Origin: Vanilla planifolia
Lineage: Eukaryota; Streptophyta; Magnoliopsida; Asparagales; Orchidaceae
Reading direction: 5' to 3'
DNA: 64,000 nt
NCBI GenBank assembly: GCA_023846275.1
Contig: CM043869.1
Coordinates: forward strand, 36,358,737 to 36,422,736
In this document: positions 46,830 to 59,338 of the stretch, one piece after another
How positions within the stretch are numbered: the first letter of the stretch is position 1
Layout: the number at the start of each line of letters is the position of its first letter
Translations under genes and position numbers: made by a program
The notes under the pieces: model-generated
What the model saw: only the letters and a program-made list of their open reading frames with translations
Database searches by the model: none
What the model was told of the DNA's origin: nothing

Positions 46830-47720
46830 TTTATGAATTGTTTTAAACAATTTGGATATAAATTTTAATTTTTCAAGAGAATTATATATTATTAAAAAGA
46901 GGAACGATACCTTAAAAGATGAACACGATAATAGAAATTGAGTATACAAATTAATTTATTGTTAGCAAATTTTGAATTTTTTAACAATTAAAATGAATGA
47001 TAAGAGATTAATAAGAGCTTATTAGGAGTTTTGAAAAATATCTAGAACTAATAAAAACATTAAATGGACAAAATAATTATAAAACTTTTATAGACATATA
47101 ACTTAAAAGAGTTGGTTAAATATGATTTTCTTGATAAAAAAGGAGGCACAAGAATAAAAAGTTGAAGATGATTTTAGAAAGTTATTAAATAATGATTTTG
47201 TAGGATTTTAAATTTAAAAAATAGTTACAAATACTAAACTTTATAAAAAAAATTTACAATTTAGCCAATAAGTAGAACTTACTAAAAAGATCTAAACAAA
47301 ATTAGTAGATGAATTAACAAAAAAAATTTAAGATTGATTAACATTAATTTTAGTTAATCTTAAATCCCTAATTTTCTAATCTAACACATGCATGTGACAA
47401 AGCTCGATTGATGATCACTCAATTCTATGAGAAGCCATTGAAAGAGATGTTGAAGGCTTGTAGTCATTTAGAGAGATAGAAAGTATCAGGAAGAGGAAAT
47501 GACACCTGAATCATATAAAAAAGAAAGTTTGCTATCGATGAAAATATTTTCAAAAACTAAAATTGAGTTATTTGGACCTTAGTTAGGAGAAACTCAAAGA
47601 AGAAGTGTCTTAGCAAGCATTATAGTGGGCACTGAAGGAGAAGGCGCGGATAATATAAAGACAAATTCCGAGCTTTGTTCCAAGATGAGTCCACCACATT
47701 TGACAATTAAAATAGACTAG
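46830..47720 (+). repeat. Dispersed repeat flanking the LINE, left copy
   Basis: Collinear with 57390-58330. Shared blocks include 'cttgataaaaaaggaggcacaa'-like DNA near 47130 and 57770, 'ttaaataatgattttgtag' near 47185 and 57835, and 'gagaaactcaaagaagaag'-like DNA later. The pair could be LTRs of an old element into which the LINE inserted. Confidence 0.5.
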
Positions 47721-50668
47721 CTTACATATTTTTGCATTTGTTTGATGTAATGCTGTGTGATGAATAGTGATCTTATAGAAAATTATTTATAATAATCAAA
47801 ATTTGAGAATGTTTGTTATCTATACTATTGTTGAAATGATTATCATAACGAATTTAATATGACACTTGTCTTGGCAACACTTACTTTTTCAAACCATTTT
47901 TTTAATCCAATCATATAATCCATTTTAAAATTATAAAAAAAACTATATAAAAGGTATTATATTCTATTTTAAAATCAATTTTATACAATAACCTTCACAA
48001 TAAAATAAAAACACTAAAATGGAACTCGTGTCTCTATTGTTACAACAATGTCAACTAATTCTAATATATGATTGCTAAGTCAAAATAAAAATAATCAATT
48101 GACCTAACAAGAATCTCATTTTAATGTTCTCTTAGAGTCTTATATCGTTTATCATTTTTAGTTATAATTGTTAATATCAAAGAAAGATCAAGTTATCAAC
48201 AAAAGCTCAAAAGTAAGTACTTATACATGCAAGTCATGACATAATTGGTTTATTTCATATGTGAGGTCAAATTAGTGTAATATAAACATAAAAGTAATAT
48301 AATAAATATAATATTAAAAAAATAATATTTATATAATTAAGAGTTATTTTATAATTTTTTATCTTTATTTTCTATATATAAGTCTCTTAACCCTTTTTAA
48401 TTTACTATGATTTAGAATTCCAATAATAGGTTGGATTAGTTAATCAATTTTTCATAATTAAGGTTATAACTTCTTGGACTGTTTCATTTTTTGGTTATAC
48501 CTAGTTTCACTCTTTTAGAACCTTCTTTCGTTAAGTTATACATTTATTGAGTTTCTTTATTTATCTAAAAATCCTTAGGGACCTTATCTCTCTTTCATTA
48601 TGATAATCTAAATTCATTTTTAATTTCTTTTGCAATTGTAGATTTCTATATTCCTACCCTTGAGGATTATTCTTCTTATTTTTTAATTATTTTTAAAATG
48701 TTATGAAATCCTCATCTCAAATGTTTATTGATATGCAAATATGAATTTATAATTTAAAATATACCACTATAACAAGATAGACAAACAAACATTCAATATC
48801 TGAGAAATAAAACATGAGTTCACCATATATAATGTGAACTTTATATTAAAATTATCATATCAAACATCACCAAGATAAAATTTTTGTAGATTTATTAACT
48901 GTAACTCTTAAAGCTCCTAATTTATAGACATAAAACACCAAGTAAATACACTACAAAATTCATAATTATCTACTTCAAATTTGATTTACTTGTTAAATCA
49001 AGAGTTGAATTGTTATGAATAAAATCTCTCATGAGCTCCACTAAGCTCAAAGCTTACTCATCACATTGGTTCCACTTGCTAAAATTTTCAAATAAAAAAT
49101 CCAAAATTTTGAGATTTTTGTGAAAGCTCAATTGCATTATTCTCCTAAATTCCTACATAATAGCCCTCAATTGTTTTCAATTTCTTTAAAATGGTGCTAA
49201 AACCATCTTCCATGATCTAAAGCCCCCTTTTTATAAGTTCTAGTCTTTACCAATTGTCATTCCTAGCCTTTTTCATCCCTTAACATCACAAAATAATAAA
49301 ATCATTTATTTACTCCATCTCAATATGCTAAACTTTAATAGAGAAGAGGTTATACCAACTCACTGTTTCTTTAAATTTTCTTGATGGTTTCATGGTTGGT
49401 AGTAACCATTTCTTGTTATCCAATCACTAACTTTGTTAGGTTTTAGGTTTAATTGAGAAATTTTAAAAAATCAATAAATTATAAAATTAAAACTTTAAAT
49501 TAGTTTTTAATTTCTTAATTCTTAATCTAGTTTGCCTCCAAAAATTGGCCAATAATTTTAAATTATTTTTCTAACATTTCTTAATATTTTTTAATAATTG
49601 TATTCTTAAAAATAGTACATTTTTTAATACAATTTTGTCTTTTAGAAATGATAAATTTTGATAAAAGTAATATTATCGAATTCAAAATAAAATATATTAT
49701 TTTTTATGAAATTTTCATTTTTTTGACATCAAATGATTATTTCAATAAATTAGTTTTCAAAAATATTTATAATAATATTCTTCCTATAATTTTAACATTT
49801 CATTATAAGATCACTTCAAATCTAAATTTTATAAAAGTTGTATTATATGATTTTTAATAATTTCAAACTTCATATTAGATATTCATCTCATTTCTTAGAA
49901 TTTGTCTCTTCTTTCAAAGATGTATGATTTCTTAGAGAATTATAAAATAATTTTAAAATTACTTATATAATCCCATATATCACAATTAGGATGCTACAAA
50001 TTCTCTCAGTTTAGAATTTTTTTAATCAACTTTAAAATCATGATATTTTTACTCTAAACAATTGATAAATCAAAAGTTTCTAGCTAATTATTTAAAATTT
50101 AACCCAAATTTGGGGTTTTTATATTCAACATCATAATTGGTTATATGTAATTTGGTGTGTTATTGTTATAGCTTTATTCCAAACGTTAACTTACCACATG
50201 TTATAAAGATGCAAATTTTGTGATGATTGTTACTTTGGGAGAAAGAGAGATTTTTTTTTACAAAAGTCAATTGAAAAAGAAACAAGAGAAAAAAAAAGAG
50301 AGTAAAAACAAAATTTAATAAAGGGAATGCATAATTCTAAATTTGTAAAGTGAGATGGTTTTCCAAAATATTAACTATTATTTTTTAATGACATGTTTTA
50401 GAGATAAGTTAAATAAGTCAACAATTAGGGTTGTTTTACTCAAAATGACATATTCAAAGAAAATAAGTTCAATCTGAAAAACATATTGCCTAAACCAATT
50501 AAAAGAAAAAAATAAAATGATAAAGATAAAAATGAATTAAAAAATCATGTTAATAGAAGACTATGTAGTTTAAACAATAAAAATGAGAGCTTATTTTTAT
50601 GCTTATTATATGTTAGTTAGGTGTTCATTGTATGACGTTGACTCAATAAATGACATGATCCAAAAACT
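47721..50668. other. AT-rich intergenic, no gene seen
   Basis: No coding frame above 70 codons. If the 46.8 and 57.4 kb repeats are LTRs, this is the internal region of that element, but no gag or pol motif was readable. 50585-50668 resembles 59075-59160 (shared GACATGATCCAA). Confidence 0.4.
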
Positions 50669-50682
50669 TATTTATTTTATAT
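50669..50682. repeat. Target-site duplication, left
   Basis: TATTTATTTTATAT, identical to 56454-56467, directly before the LINE's tail. Confidence 0.92.
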
Positions 50683-50753
50683 TTTTTTTTTTTGAAAAGG
50701 ATATATCATTATATCAAAAGTGGCAAAGCCACACAGGTTTTATAGTTAGATCC

Positions 50754-53700
50754 TCACGGGGGATCAAACAGAAAATCAGACAGCATAAGTTTGATGAGAG
50801 GCTGAGGAAGGGATTCCCCAGGACCCCAAATGAACTCATGAGTGCAAGCTCTACGGGCAGCCCAGTCAGCAGGCTCATTTCCCTCCCTGTGGATATGAGA
50901 AAACCGGAGAGCCTCCATGGCCTTAACATACTGCAAAGTAACAGCAAGCATCCCCTCCCCACTGGGTTTGGTAACCATATCCCGAGCCACCAGAAGTGCA
51001 GCCATCGAATCAGACTGGAATTCAATTACACGATACTGGGAAAGAAACTCCCTCAGAAGGTCAAAGGCCATAATTATGGTCTGGACCTCCATCATATCAG
51101 CAGCCACTGAGAACATCCTCCTACCGGCCACCATGAGAGGTTTGTCCGAGCAATCTCTAACAACGACACCAAGACCAGCTATGGAGTCACCAACCGCGGC
51201 ATCACAATTGACCTTAATCCATCCTGTAGGGGGGGGAAGCCAACCATGCGTGACAAGCAAATCCGAGGACTTGCCAGGATTCCCGCTGGACAGAGATGAA
51301 TGGATAAGATGCCTCCTGAGGGTCGTGCTGACCTCGAACCTAACCGTCCGAGATACCGAGCAGAGAGTAGGCACGAAACCGTTGTGTATAAGCGCATTTC
51401 TCCTCGACCAGATGTAATACAAGGTGGTAGCAATTGTCGCCACGTGCTGTACCACACCGTCGTGCCGCGCCGCAGGAGAACTCAAGAGCCTGAACAACAT
51501 CTCCAAAATTCTGAACCTGGACGCCGCACCCGTGGGCCAGCCCAGCTCCATGAGCACGTGACGTGCATGGCTGGTCCCCCACACTTCCCGGGCAAGTGGG
51601 CAGTCCCACAGCACATGCTGCAGGGTTTCCTCCTCCATGCAGCCGAAAGGGCACAGGGGATCACGGCTAATTCCCCGACGAGCCTTCCATGTTGCCGTAG
51701 GCAGAAATTCGCCGGCAGCCCGCCAAAGGAAGACCCGAACCCTAGGCAACACCTTTAATTTCCAAATTCTCCCCGTAGCTTCATCATGCCGCCGGCCACC
51801 GCCCCTCGCAGAGGACGACTCGTGTTTGATCTGTGCGTAGATTCGACCACTGTGAGCCTTCTCCTTTTCCGTATGCGTCTGGACCAAGCAGTCCTGGACG
51901 GAATCCCGAGCACGCGGGAGATGCCTGATTCTGTCAATAAGCTCATCACCCGCCCAGCTGGAAATCGCCTCAACATTCCAAGCACCGTCGTCCCTGATAC
52001 ATTCGGCAACACTTTCCGGCCAGCTTGTGCGAACATTAATAAACGTAGGCCAGCAGCTGATAGGTAGAACCCCAAGCCAATTATCCTCCATAAATCTCAC
52101 CCTCCGCCCGTCGCCGATGCGCCACACGAAGCACGAAATCGCCGTCGGCATAGCTCCCAGGATCATCTTGCAAACGGCCGAGGCCTTCCGGGGTGTCTTC
52201 ATCAATGGGTCGATGAACCCATACTTCCTTCTCATAATCTCAACCCATAATCCGCCTTCCCGCCCAAGGATGCGCTTACAATTCCCCATCTGCAGGGCCT
52301 GGTGCCAAATGCGAAGATCCCGCAGCCCCAGCCCGCCGACCACCTTCGGCGAAGACACGCAATCCCAGGACACATAGTGCAGCGTCCGAGCACTGCTCGT
52401 ACCGCCCCAGAGGAATTGTCTGATTCTGCGTTCAATTGCAGCAATGGTTCCCGCCGGCACCAAACAGTGGAGCAGAATGTGGTTAGGGATTACACATAGA
52501 ACCGAGGACGCCAACACCGCCCTGCCCGCAAGCGACAATACCCGTCCACGCCAGCTAATCACTGTATTATCAATTCTTTGGACGATGGCGCTCAGGTCCT
52601 CTTTAGTCAATCGGCGCGCCGTAATAGGGACCCCCAAATACACCAAGGATCGGCCGATTGCCATACCAAGTTTTCGTGAAATTATGTTGGACTTCTTCTT
52701 GCTGAAGCTGTTGCTAAAATATACATTTGACTTAGAAAGATTGGCCTTCAATCCAGCGCTGACCTCAAACGCCCGTAGAATGCGGCGGACAGCGCACGCC
52801 GCCTCCCTGGAAGCTGGAGCAAAAAACAACACATCATCCGCGAACAAAAGGTGGGAAACCCGCGGTGTATGCATCCCCGGCCTGAACCCGAGCAGTTGTC
52901 GGGATTCATATTCCCGCATCATGCACGACAGGTATTCCATGGACATGACAAAGAGGAAGGGGGATAATGGACAGCCCTGCCGGAGACCACGACGCGCCGA
53001 CACCCAAGGAAGACGCGCTCCATTAATGAGTACAGCGTACCTAGGACCAGAAATACATGCAGTAATCCAGTTACACCAAGTTACAGGGAATCGCATAGCC
53101 TTCATAGTTTCGAGCAAAAAATCCCAGCGAACCCTGTCATAGGCCTGCTCCATGTCGACTTTCACTGCCATAAGTCCGGAAGCAGCGATGCAGGATCACA
53201 TTCTCGCTACCATCTCCTGGGCAATATTTATGTTATCCGATATGTTCCTTCCCGGGACAAAGGCCGCCTGTTCCTGAGACACAAGACTAGGCAGCAGCGA
53301 TTTCAGCCTGCCAACAAGAATTTGAGCCACCAATTTATAGATTGTGTTACACAAACTGATCGGCCGGAAGTGCTCCGGCCGGCAAGCACCTTGCTTCTTC
53401 GGGATAAGGACAACAAGAGTGTCCTTCCAACTCTCCAGCATTCTACACTCCTCAAAGAATGCCAAAACAGCCTTGATGATGTCCCGCTGCGTGACTTTCC
53501 AATATCCATTGACGAAATCCATTGTAATACCGTCGATGCCCGGGGTGCGATTCCTTTTAATGCCCCGCATAGCCACCAAAATCTCGTCTTCCGTCAACCT
53601 CCAGCAAAGGCCAGAACCAGCCTCCTCACTGACGAAACCCGAAAGCGGAGAAATTGGAGGCAATGGCGCCAGGTAGCTATCGCCCCATTTCCGTTCAAAG

Positions 53701-55028
53701 AACTCGAAGACAAGCCGCCTAATGTTGTCGGGAGAGTCCACAATGTTGCCGTCAACGTCCCGCAAGAATGTAATACGATTCTCCCTTTTACGAGCCGATG
53801 CCGCAATGTGAAAAAACCTCGAATTGCAATCCCCAAGCTGCGCCCAATGCACCTTAGCGTGCTGCCACCACCACTGTTCCTCGTGAGCACACCCCCGGTG
53901 AAAGGCAGCAACCAACCCACCAAGCCGCTTATGGTCCTCTTCCGACAGACCATCGCTAGACTCCCTGTTTTGGAGCTCATCAATATCCCGCTCCAACACC
54001 TTGTTCCGATCAATAATATTCCCCACCTCCTCACGGCTCCATCTGCGCAGCGCCCACATCGACCGCTGAAATTTTGTCATCACAATCTCCATACTGTCGC
54101 CCTTAACAGTCTTCCTCCAAGCCTTTTCCACCACCTGGAACGATTGAGGGAAGTCCAGCCACACACTGTCGAACAATAGCCTGCTGGAGTACTGCCACTG
54201 ATCTCCACCTCCCACCTTAATCAACAATGGACAATGATCCGAGCCCAGCCTGCTGAGGTGATGAACCGAACAATTGGGAAATGCAAGCAGCCCCGCTGAG
54301 TTCATAAGAGCCCGGTCCAGGCGTTCAAGAATGCGCGCACCCCCCTGCTTCCCATTGCTCCAAGTAAACCTGTTGCCGGAATACCCCAAATCCACAAGTT
54401 GAAGCTCCTGCATAAGATCCACAAAATCCTGTTGGTCCTTACCATAAAAGAAACGCCGACCCCCCCGCTTTTCCTCCGGTGCCAAGATCAAATTAAAATC
54501 TCCAGCAACCAGCAAAGGCTCATTACTGCCGCAGAAATTTCGGACATCCTCCCAAATAATCTGCCGTCTGTGTTGGCACTTCGGGCCGTAAATAAAGTAG
54601 CAATTCAACCTGCCATCATGTGAAGTTTTGATTGTGCAAGCCATAGTATGAGATGAAACGCCAGTGACCACAAGGTCCACATCCTTCCTCCACAGAATCA
54701 GAAATCCAGCAAAGAGTCCCTCTGAGGGGTGTGCCTCAAAGTCCCATTCTCCCCCAAGCAGCCAATTTGCATCTTGTCTAGAGAACCCCACAGCCTTCGT
54801 CTCCATTAACGCCACAACAGCAACATTCCTTTCACGGATCAACCTGCACAAATAGCCCTTAGACTTCTTCTTCTTGACGCCTCTTATATTCCACACAATA
54901 ATGTTCATTGATAATGTCATCAGAAGGCCCTTAGCCAAGCTGTTGCATTCCCCGAACTTCCGCCACCCACCAGAGATGGCCGCTGCGCCCCACGAAGCGC
55001 AGCCGTGATCCACATTCTTAAGCCGCAT
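50754..55028 (-). pseudogene. LINE ORF2 polyprotein with one nonsense codon
   Basis: The first ATG is at 55028. The endonuclease follows from about 54908 (MNIIVWNIRG), with catalytic-type METK, GDFN and GSDHCPL motifs. Reverse transcriptase has IPKK and FRPISLCNTIYK, then FVPGRN. A TGA at 53196-53198 stops it just before VDMEQAYDRV, and the same frame then continues for over 800 codons. GCPLSPFLF and the catalytic LLFADDVLFF follow near 52840, then zf-RVT (IWKLKVLPRVRVFLWRAA, then HVLWDCP) and RNase H (NCDAAVG, MMEVQ, FQSDS, PADWAA), ending at TAA 50754. About 1,420 codons in all. The stop separates the two halves of the RT core, so this copy should not be autonomous. All other long frames across 50.7-55.0 kb are shadows. 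Confidence 0.93.
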
Positions 55029-55076
55029 CGCCCCCCACACCAGTGGGCGGCTCCTTCTCCCGAGCCGTCATTGACC

Positions 55077-56453
55077 CTAGCAGCTTCCCCTTAACTCCGC
55101 CCCCCCGAGCTTCCCGCTCCGCACCTTCCGCCCCCAAGCTCCGGTCACCGGGATCCGCCACGTGTTGAGCACGACTCCTGGATGGTGAGCCCCGCCTTGG
55201 TCTGCTCCTCCCGCGTTCCCTCGAGGAACGACTAACCCCTTGGATGAGCCGGCGTGCGCCCTCCCACGGGCTCTTTGAACGTCCTTCCTGGGTCCATGGC
55301 TAGCCGTGGCCGCCGGACCCCTACGAGCATCGGCACCCGTTTTCCTCCGTCTATGTTGAACTAGCATCCAAGGCCCTAGTCCATGCGCTTCTTCCGTAAC
55401 CTCGGTAAGGACCTCTCCTCCATTCCTCTGCTCCCCGTTCGCCTTCATTCCAGAGCATTCACTATGTCCAGGCTGAGTCACCTCCTTCGTAACCTGCACA
55501 TTGCATTGGCTTGCAAGATGCCCCACGCGACCGCATTAGAAACAAATCCTCGGCAATCCCTCATATTCGAAACTTTGGTAGGTTCTCCCATAGTCCCCTT
55601 TTAGCCAAACGCCCGGCTTCAAGGGTTTTGAAAGGTCTGTACGAATACAGACCCGAGCATAGGACGATCTCTCCATTGCCGCCGTCCACCCATCGAGAAG
55701 GAACAGATCACCTATAGCCTTGGCAATCCGCAAGATATTGTCCGTATCCCAGTAAATCAGGGGCAAACCAGGGAATCGCACCCAAATCGGGGCGCACATA
55801 GCGTGGGAGTCACCGAGAGTGAATTCATGCGACCCAACATCCAAACCCATGGCTTGGCCGGCAATTTGCCACGGTCCCCTGAGCCACACATCATTCCGTG
55901 CCTCCTTCGATTCGAAGTGTAAGCAGAAGCAATTCGCGGACAGATCAAACACTCTAAAATTCTTATGGTGGCTCCAGCGTTTGAGCAACACTTTGGCGAT
56001 CATCGGAAAAGACAGCGTGTTCCCGAATATACGACCCACCAGGTCATATTTGTGAAAGTCAATTCGCCGCTGACAAGCTTCGGAAGAAACGAGGACTTCA
56101 CCATCCTCCGCCATATCCGGAATAGCAGCAGCACGTTCCTTAACATCAACATTAGCCGGCCGCACGAAAGAGTTCACCAAGTTGCCATTCTGGATGTTGC
56201 GGGCTGTCAAAACCTCTCTAAAGCTGGCCTTAGCAGGCAAGTGTTCCGCACCCCTCTGAATCTCCGCTTCTCCGGTGATATTGTTCTCCTCCGCGACCCC
56301 AGCTCTCGTCACCTTGTCATCGACCTCCAGTGCAGCGCCGTCAGGATGTGGAAGATCCCCGTCAAGTGGCTGTCCCTCTTCAGACGATGATGAAACACAC
56401 TCCCTCACCGGGGAGTTGCTTGCAGTGGTCCTTGCACGCCGGTTGCTCCTTCG
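55077..56453 (-). pseudogene. LINE ORF1 (DUF4283, zinc knuckle), 5'-truncated, one stop
   Basis: The frame is open from the element's 5' edge (about 56448), with no ATG there, and a run of Arg/Ser codons opens it. The DUF4283-type domain spans roughly 56090-55620, with FPMIAKVLLKRW, VWLRGPWQIAGQAMGLD, PIWVRFPGLPL and GDLFLLDGWT. A CCHC zinc knuckle (ICF then CGRVGHLASQC) is cut by TAA at 55536-55538 between its first and second Cys. The same frame continues for 150 codons, with GPWMLVQHRRRK and a basic Gly/Arg-rich tail, to TAG at 55077. Role from family knowledge: binds LINE RNA in the ribonucleoprotein. ORF2 begins 48 bp downstream in the same frame. Confidence 0.9.
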
Positions 56454-56467
56454 TATTTATTTTATAT
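56454..56467. repeat. Target-site duplication, right
   Basis: TATTTATTTTATAT, identical to 50669-50682, at the LINE's 5' edge. Confidence 0.92.
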
Positions 56468-57389
56468 ACATATGCATAATTTTGCTATTAAACCAACGAT
56501 AGTGGTTGAGCTTGTTTATAACTTATGAATTTTAGGTTAGAATAAGAAAAAGCATAACACTACTAAAAAAATAATGAGTAGTTAATGTAATTATTTTTAT
56601 TTAAAAATATTATTTCATTGTATAATCTATTATGACAACTCATATATTTAAATTTAGTATGAACATGATATGCTTTATGTACCTTTTTATAATTGGCTTG
56701 ACTAATATTTTAATGTAGTTGTCCAAACTTTATGGTTTTATAAAGAAATGTGAAAATATATTATTTTGCTTTCTCTGGTTTTCATTATAAAAGTTTTAAA
56801 TTACTTTCTCTATAATTATAAAATAATTTTCAAATTGTTATTTTCAATACAATGGTTAAAAAATTATTTTCAAACATTAAGTAGCAAATGATTTTGAAAT
56901 TATATTCGATTTTAAAAAAATGTGCCTTCAAAAAAAAAAGAAGTATAAGAAATAAAACACAAGCATCAAAACCAAGAAAAACAGGGGTGAGGGTCATCAT
57001 ATATCACTACCAAATGCTATATTACCTTGTTTTATATATAAAACCCCTCATGATCTAAATCAGAATAGAAGATTTTATCTAAGGAATTTACACATCGGCA
57101 ATATCCATAACACAATGAATAAACATAAGTACTTAAACTCAACTTGATTATTAAGTATTAGATTATTCTATTTTCTTTTCTTATATTCTTCTTTTCTTAC
57201 AATTATATATAAAATATATTATATTAATATTTATTGACAATTCACATACCAATTATGTTCACTATGCTTTCACAGCTTAATAGATGATGACATCCTCAAA
57301 TAGAAAGTCAATAATTAAGTAAATATTTTGAGGATAATAAATTATCAAATGTTTAAATAATGAAAAAAACAATGATCTAAAGTGGGAGG
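56468..57389. other. AT-rich intergenic, no gene seen
   Basis: Continuation of the DNA interrupted by the LINE. A purine tract AAAGTGGGAGGA at 57378-57389 just before the right dispersed repeat could be a polypurine tract. Confidence 0.4.
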
Positions 57390-58450
57390 ATTTGTAGCTA
57401 GCGAGATGTAAAGAAAAAAGAGCCATATGAGTATTTAAACTATCTAGACTTTTATAGAATTTGTCAGAATTTTAAAAATTATCTCTTAAAATTTCAAAAA
57501 TATTTTATACAACTGAAAGAATGTATGACTTTTCAAAAAAATAAGTGAACTACAAAAGTAATTGTAAGGATTATTTGGAATCTATATAAAAAGTTGATAA
57601 TTATCAAAATGTTTTATGTACAAAAATGGAGAATTAAAGATTAAATAGAGATTTATTTGTTAGTTTAAGAAAGTCTGAAAAATTATCAACAATAATAAAT
57701 AAACTAAAAAACTACAAAAATTTATTGCTATATAGAGCTTAAAATGATAATCTTAATAAAATTTTTTTGAATAAAAAAAGGAGGTGCAACAAGCATAGAA
57801 TTGAAAGATAAAAGAGATTTAAAGAAAAATAATTAAATAATTATTTTGTAGCATGTTTACTTTAAAACTTTTTCAAAAAAATAACAAATAAATGCCGCTA
57901 AAAATGTGAATTTTTCAATAGATAGATTTCTTTAAGAAGATAAACAAAAATATTTGGCAAATTTTTAGAGCTTTTGTTGATTAAAAATTACAAAGAATAA
58001 GGTATTTTTTAAAGTTTAATTTAATAAAAAATTATTTTTAGAAAAACACCTTAATTTCTAAATTTGAAATGTTATGGTGAATTTCGTCCAACAAGGAGTA
58101 ATTGACGAAACCAAATGAATAGAATGCAACATCCAAATTCCAAGGAGAAGCATAGTTGAGAAGAGGACTAATCACGTATAGTGAAGAATTGGAAGTAACG
58201 TCATAGAGTACTAGTGTTGGAATAACATAGAAGAGATGCTGCGATTTGTGAGGAGATTTTTGGAAAAATTGGGGCGAGAGAAACCTTAGTTGAGAGCTTG
58301 GAGATAAGAGATGTTGCCAAGGTACTAAAAGAAATTTAAAAGAAGTCAAGCAAGAGTTAGAAGGATTTATAGAAAAAATATTATTATCGTATTAGAGCAA
58401 CCAAGAAGAAGAATGAAAAAAAAATATATTTTGAGATTTATTTCAAGACT
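57390..58450 (+). repeat. Dispersed repeat flanking the LINE, right copy
   Basis: Partner of 46830-47720 and preceded by a purine-rich tract, as expected of a 3' LTR. The 103-codon minus frame at 58038-58349 lies inside it and has no recognised domain. Confidence 0.5.
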
Positions 58451-59172
58451 TGCACATTACTTGAAATTATAAGATAGAAAAACTTTATATCATCATGTAT
58501 ATACTTGATATATTATTGAAGTGATTGTTTAGAAATCACATTATGAGATGTTTTGAGAATGATTATTAGTTCTTGTATTATTATGAGATGCTTTGTTATA
58601 TGAGCATGTTACATTGATGCTAGCATTGTCATATGAAATGTCCAATTTTATTACTTATTAACTCAATTTAAAAAATAATAACATACTAAGAACAATAATT
58701 GGTAAATAAGGTCAGATATGATTTTTAAAAATTAACCAATGATGATGTTCAAAGATGTTATATTACTATCCAAAATAATGTCTCTAGAGATTAGTGACTT
58801 GTTATTCATAATAATTTGGCTTCAAAAGTTAATCCATTATTGAAAATAATGTCTCCAAAAAATTTTGCAAAAAGAGCTATTGTTTAGGATATTTAGAATG
58901 AGGCCTTTGGACATTCCTAACTTGATGTAATTTGGAAAATATGAGAATGGTCTAATTCTAAATTCAACTAAGAGTGAAAAATAAAATTACAACTCATATG
59001 AAAGAGTAAAAAAAAGTCATAAGATCTTTTAAATGAGAATTATGGATTTTATATAAAATTAAAAGAAAAAAAAATGTCTCTTATTGTTATCACATGTTAT
59101 TCATATATTTATTGTATGATATAAATCAAGTATGTGACATGATCCAAGAATTGATTATTCTACGTTCATATT
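58451..59172. other. AT-rich intergenic with short repeats
   Basis: 'cattatgagatg' recurs near 58543 and 58582, and 'aaaataatgtctc' recurs near 58780 and 58840. No gene was seen. Confidence 0.45.
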
Positions 59173-59338
59173 GTTTTGTTGTGTCATTAAGTCAGCGATG
59201 ATTTACTTATCCTACTTTATGATTTTAATATTTTGGATTAATTTGTTACACAATATCTATTTTGTTATTGAGCTAGTAATGGATGACTCAATTTATTTTA
59301 TGGTACAACATTTTAGATCAATACGATATACAACATGG
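59173..59338. repeat. 87-bp tandem repeat, two diverged units
   Basis: TTTTGTT openings at about 59173 and 59260 start two segments that align through 'ttattttatgg' and 'acattttagatcaa'-like words. The 85-codon plus frame over it is probably chance. Confidence 0.5.

Larger units (their letters stand above)
50683..56453 (-). mobile_element. Near full-length plant L1-type LINE
   Basis: A 5.77-kb insertion bounded by perfect 14-bp target-site duplications. An A11 tail (T at 50683-50693 on plus) follows a short 3' UTR of about 60 bp. It encodes ORF1 (DUF4283-type RNA-binding protein with a zinc knuckle) and ORF2 (endonuclease, reverse transcriptase, zf-RVT, RNase H). The 5' end lies inside ORF1 codons, with no ATG upstream in frame, so it is slightly 5'-truncated. 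Only two in-frame stop codons and no frameshift were seen, which indicates a young copy. It shares its 3' end with the fragment at 37.3-38.7 kb. It inserted into AT-rich repeat DNA. Confidence 0.95.

Noticed and set aside
50583..51110. 175-codon plus-strand frame across the LINE 3' end
   Set aside because: It crosses the target duplication and poly(A) tail and is antisense to RNase H.
53322..54179. 285-codon plus-strand frame
   Set aside because: It lies antisense to LINE ORF2 and has no domain; the minus frame carries all endonuclease and RT motifs.
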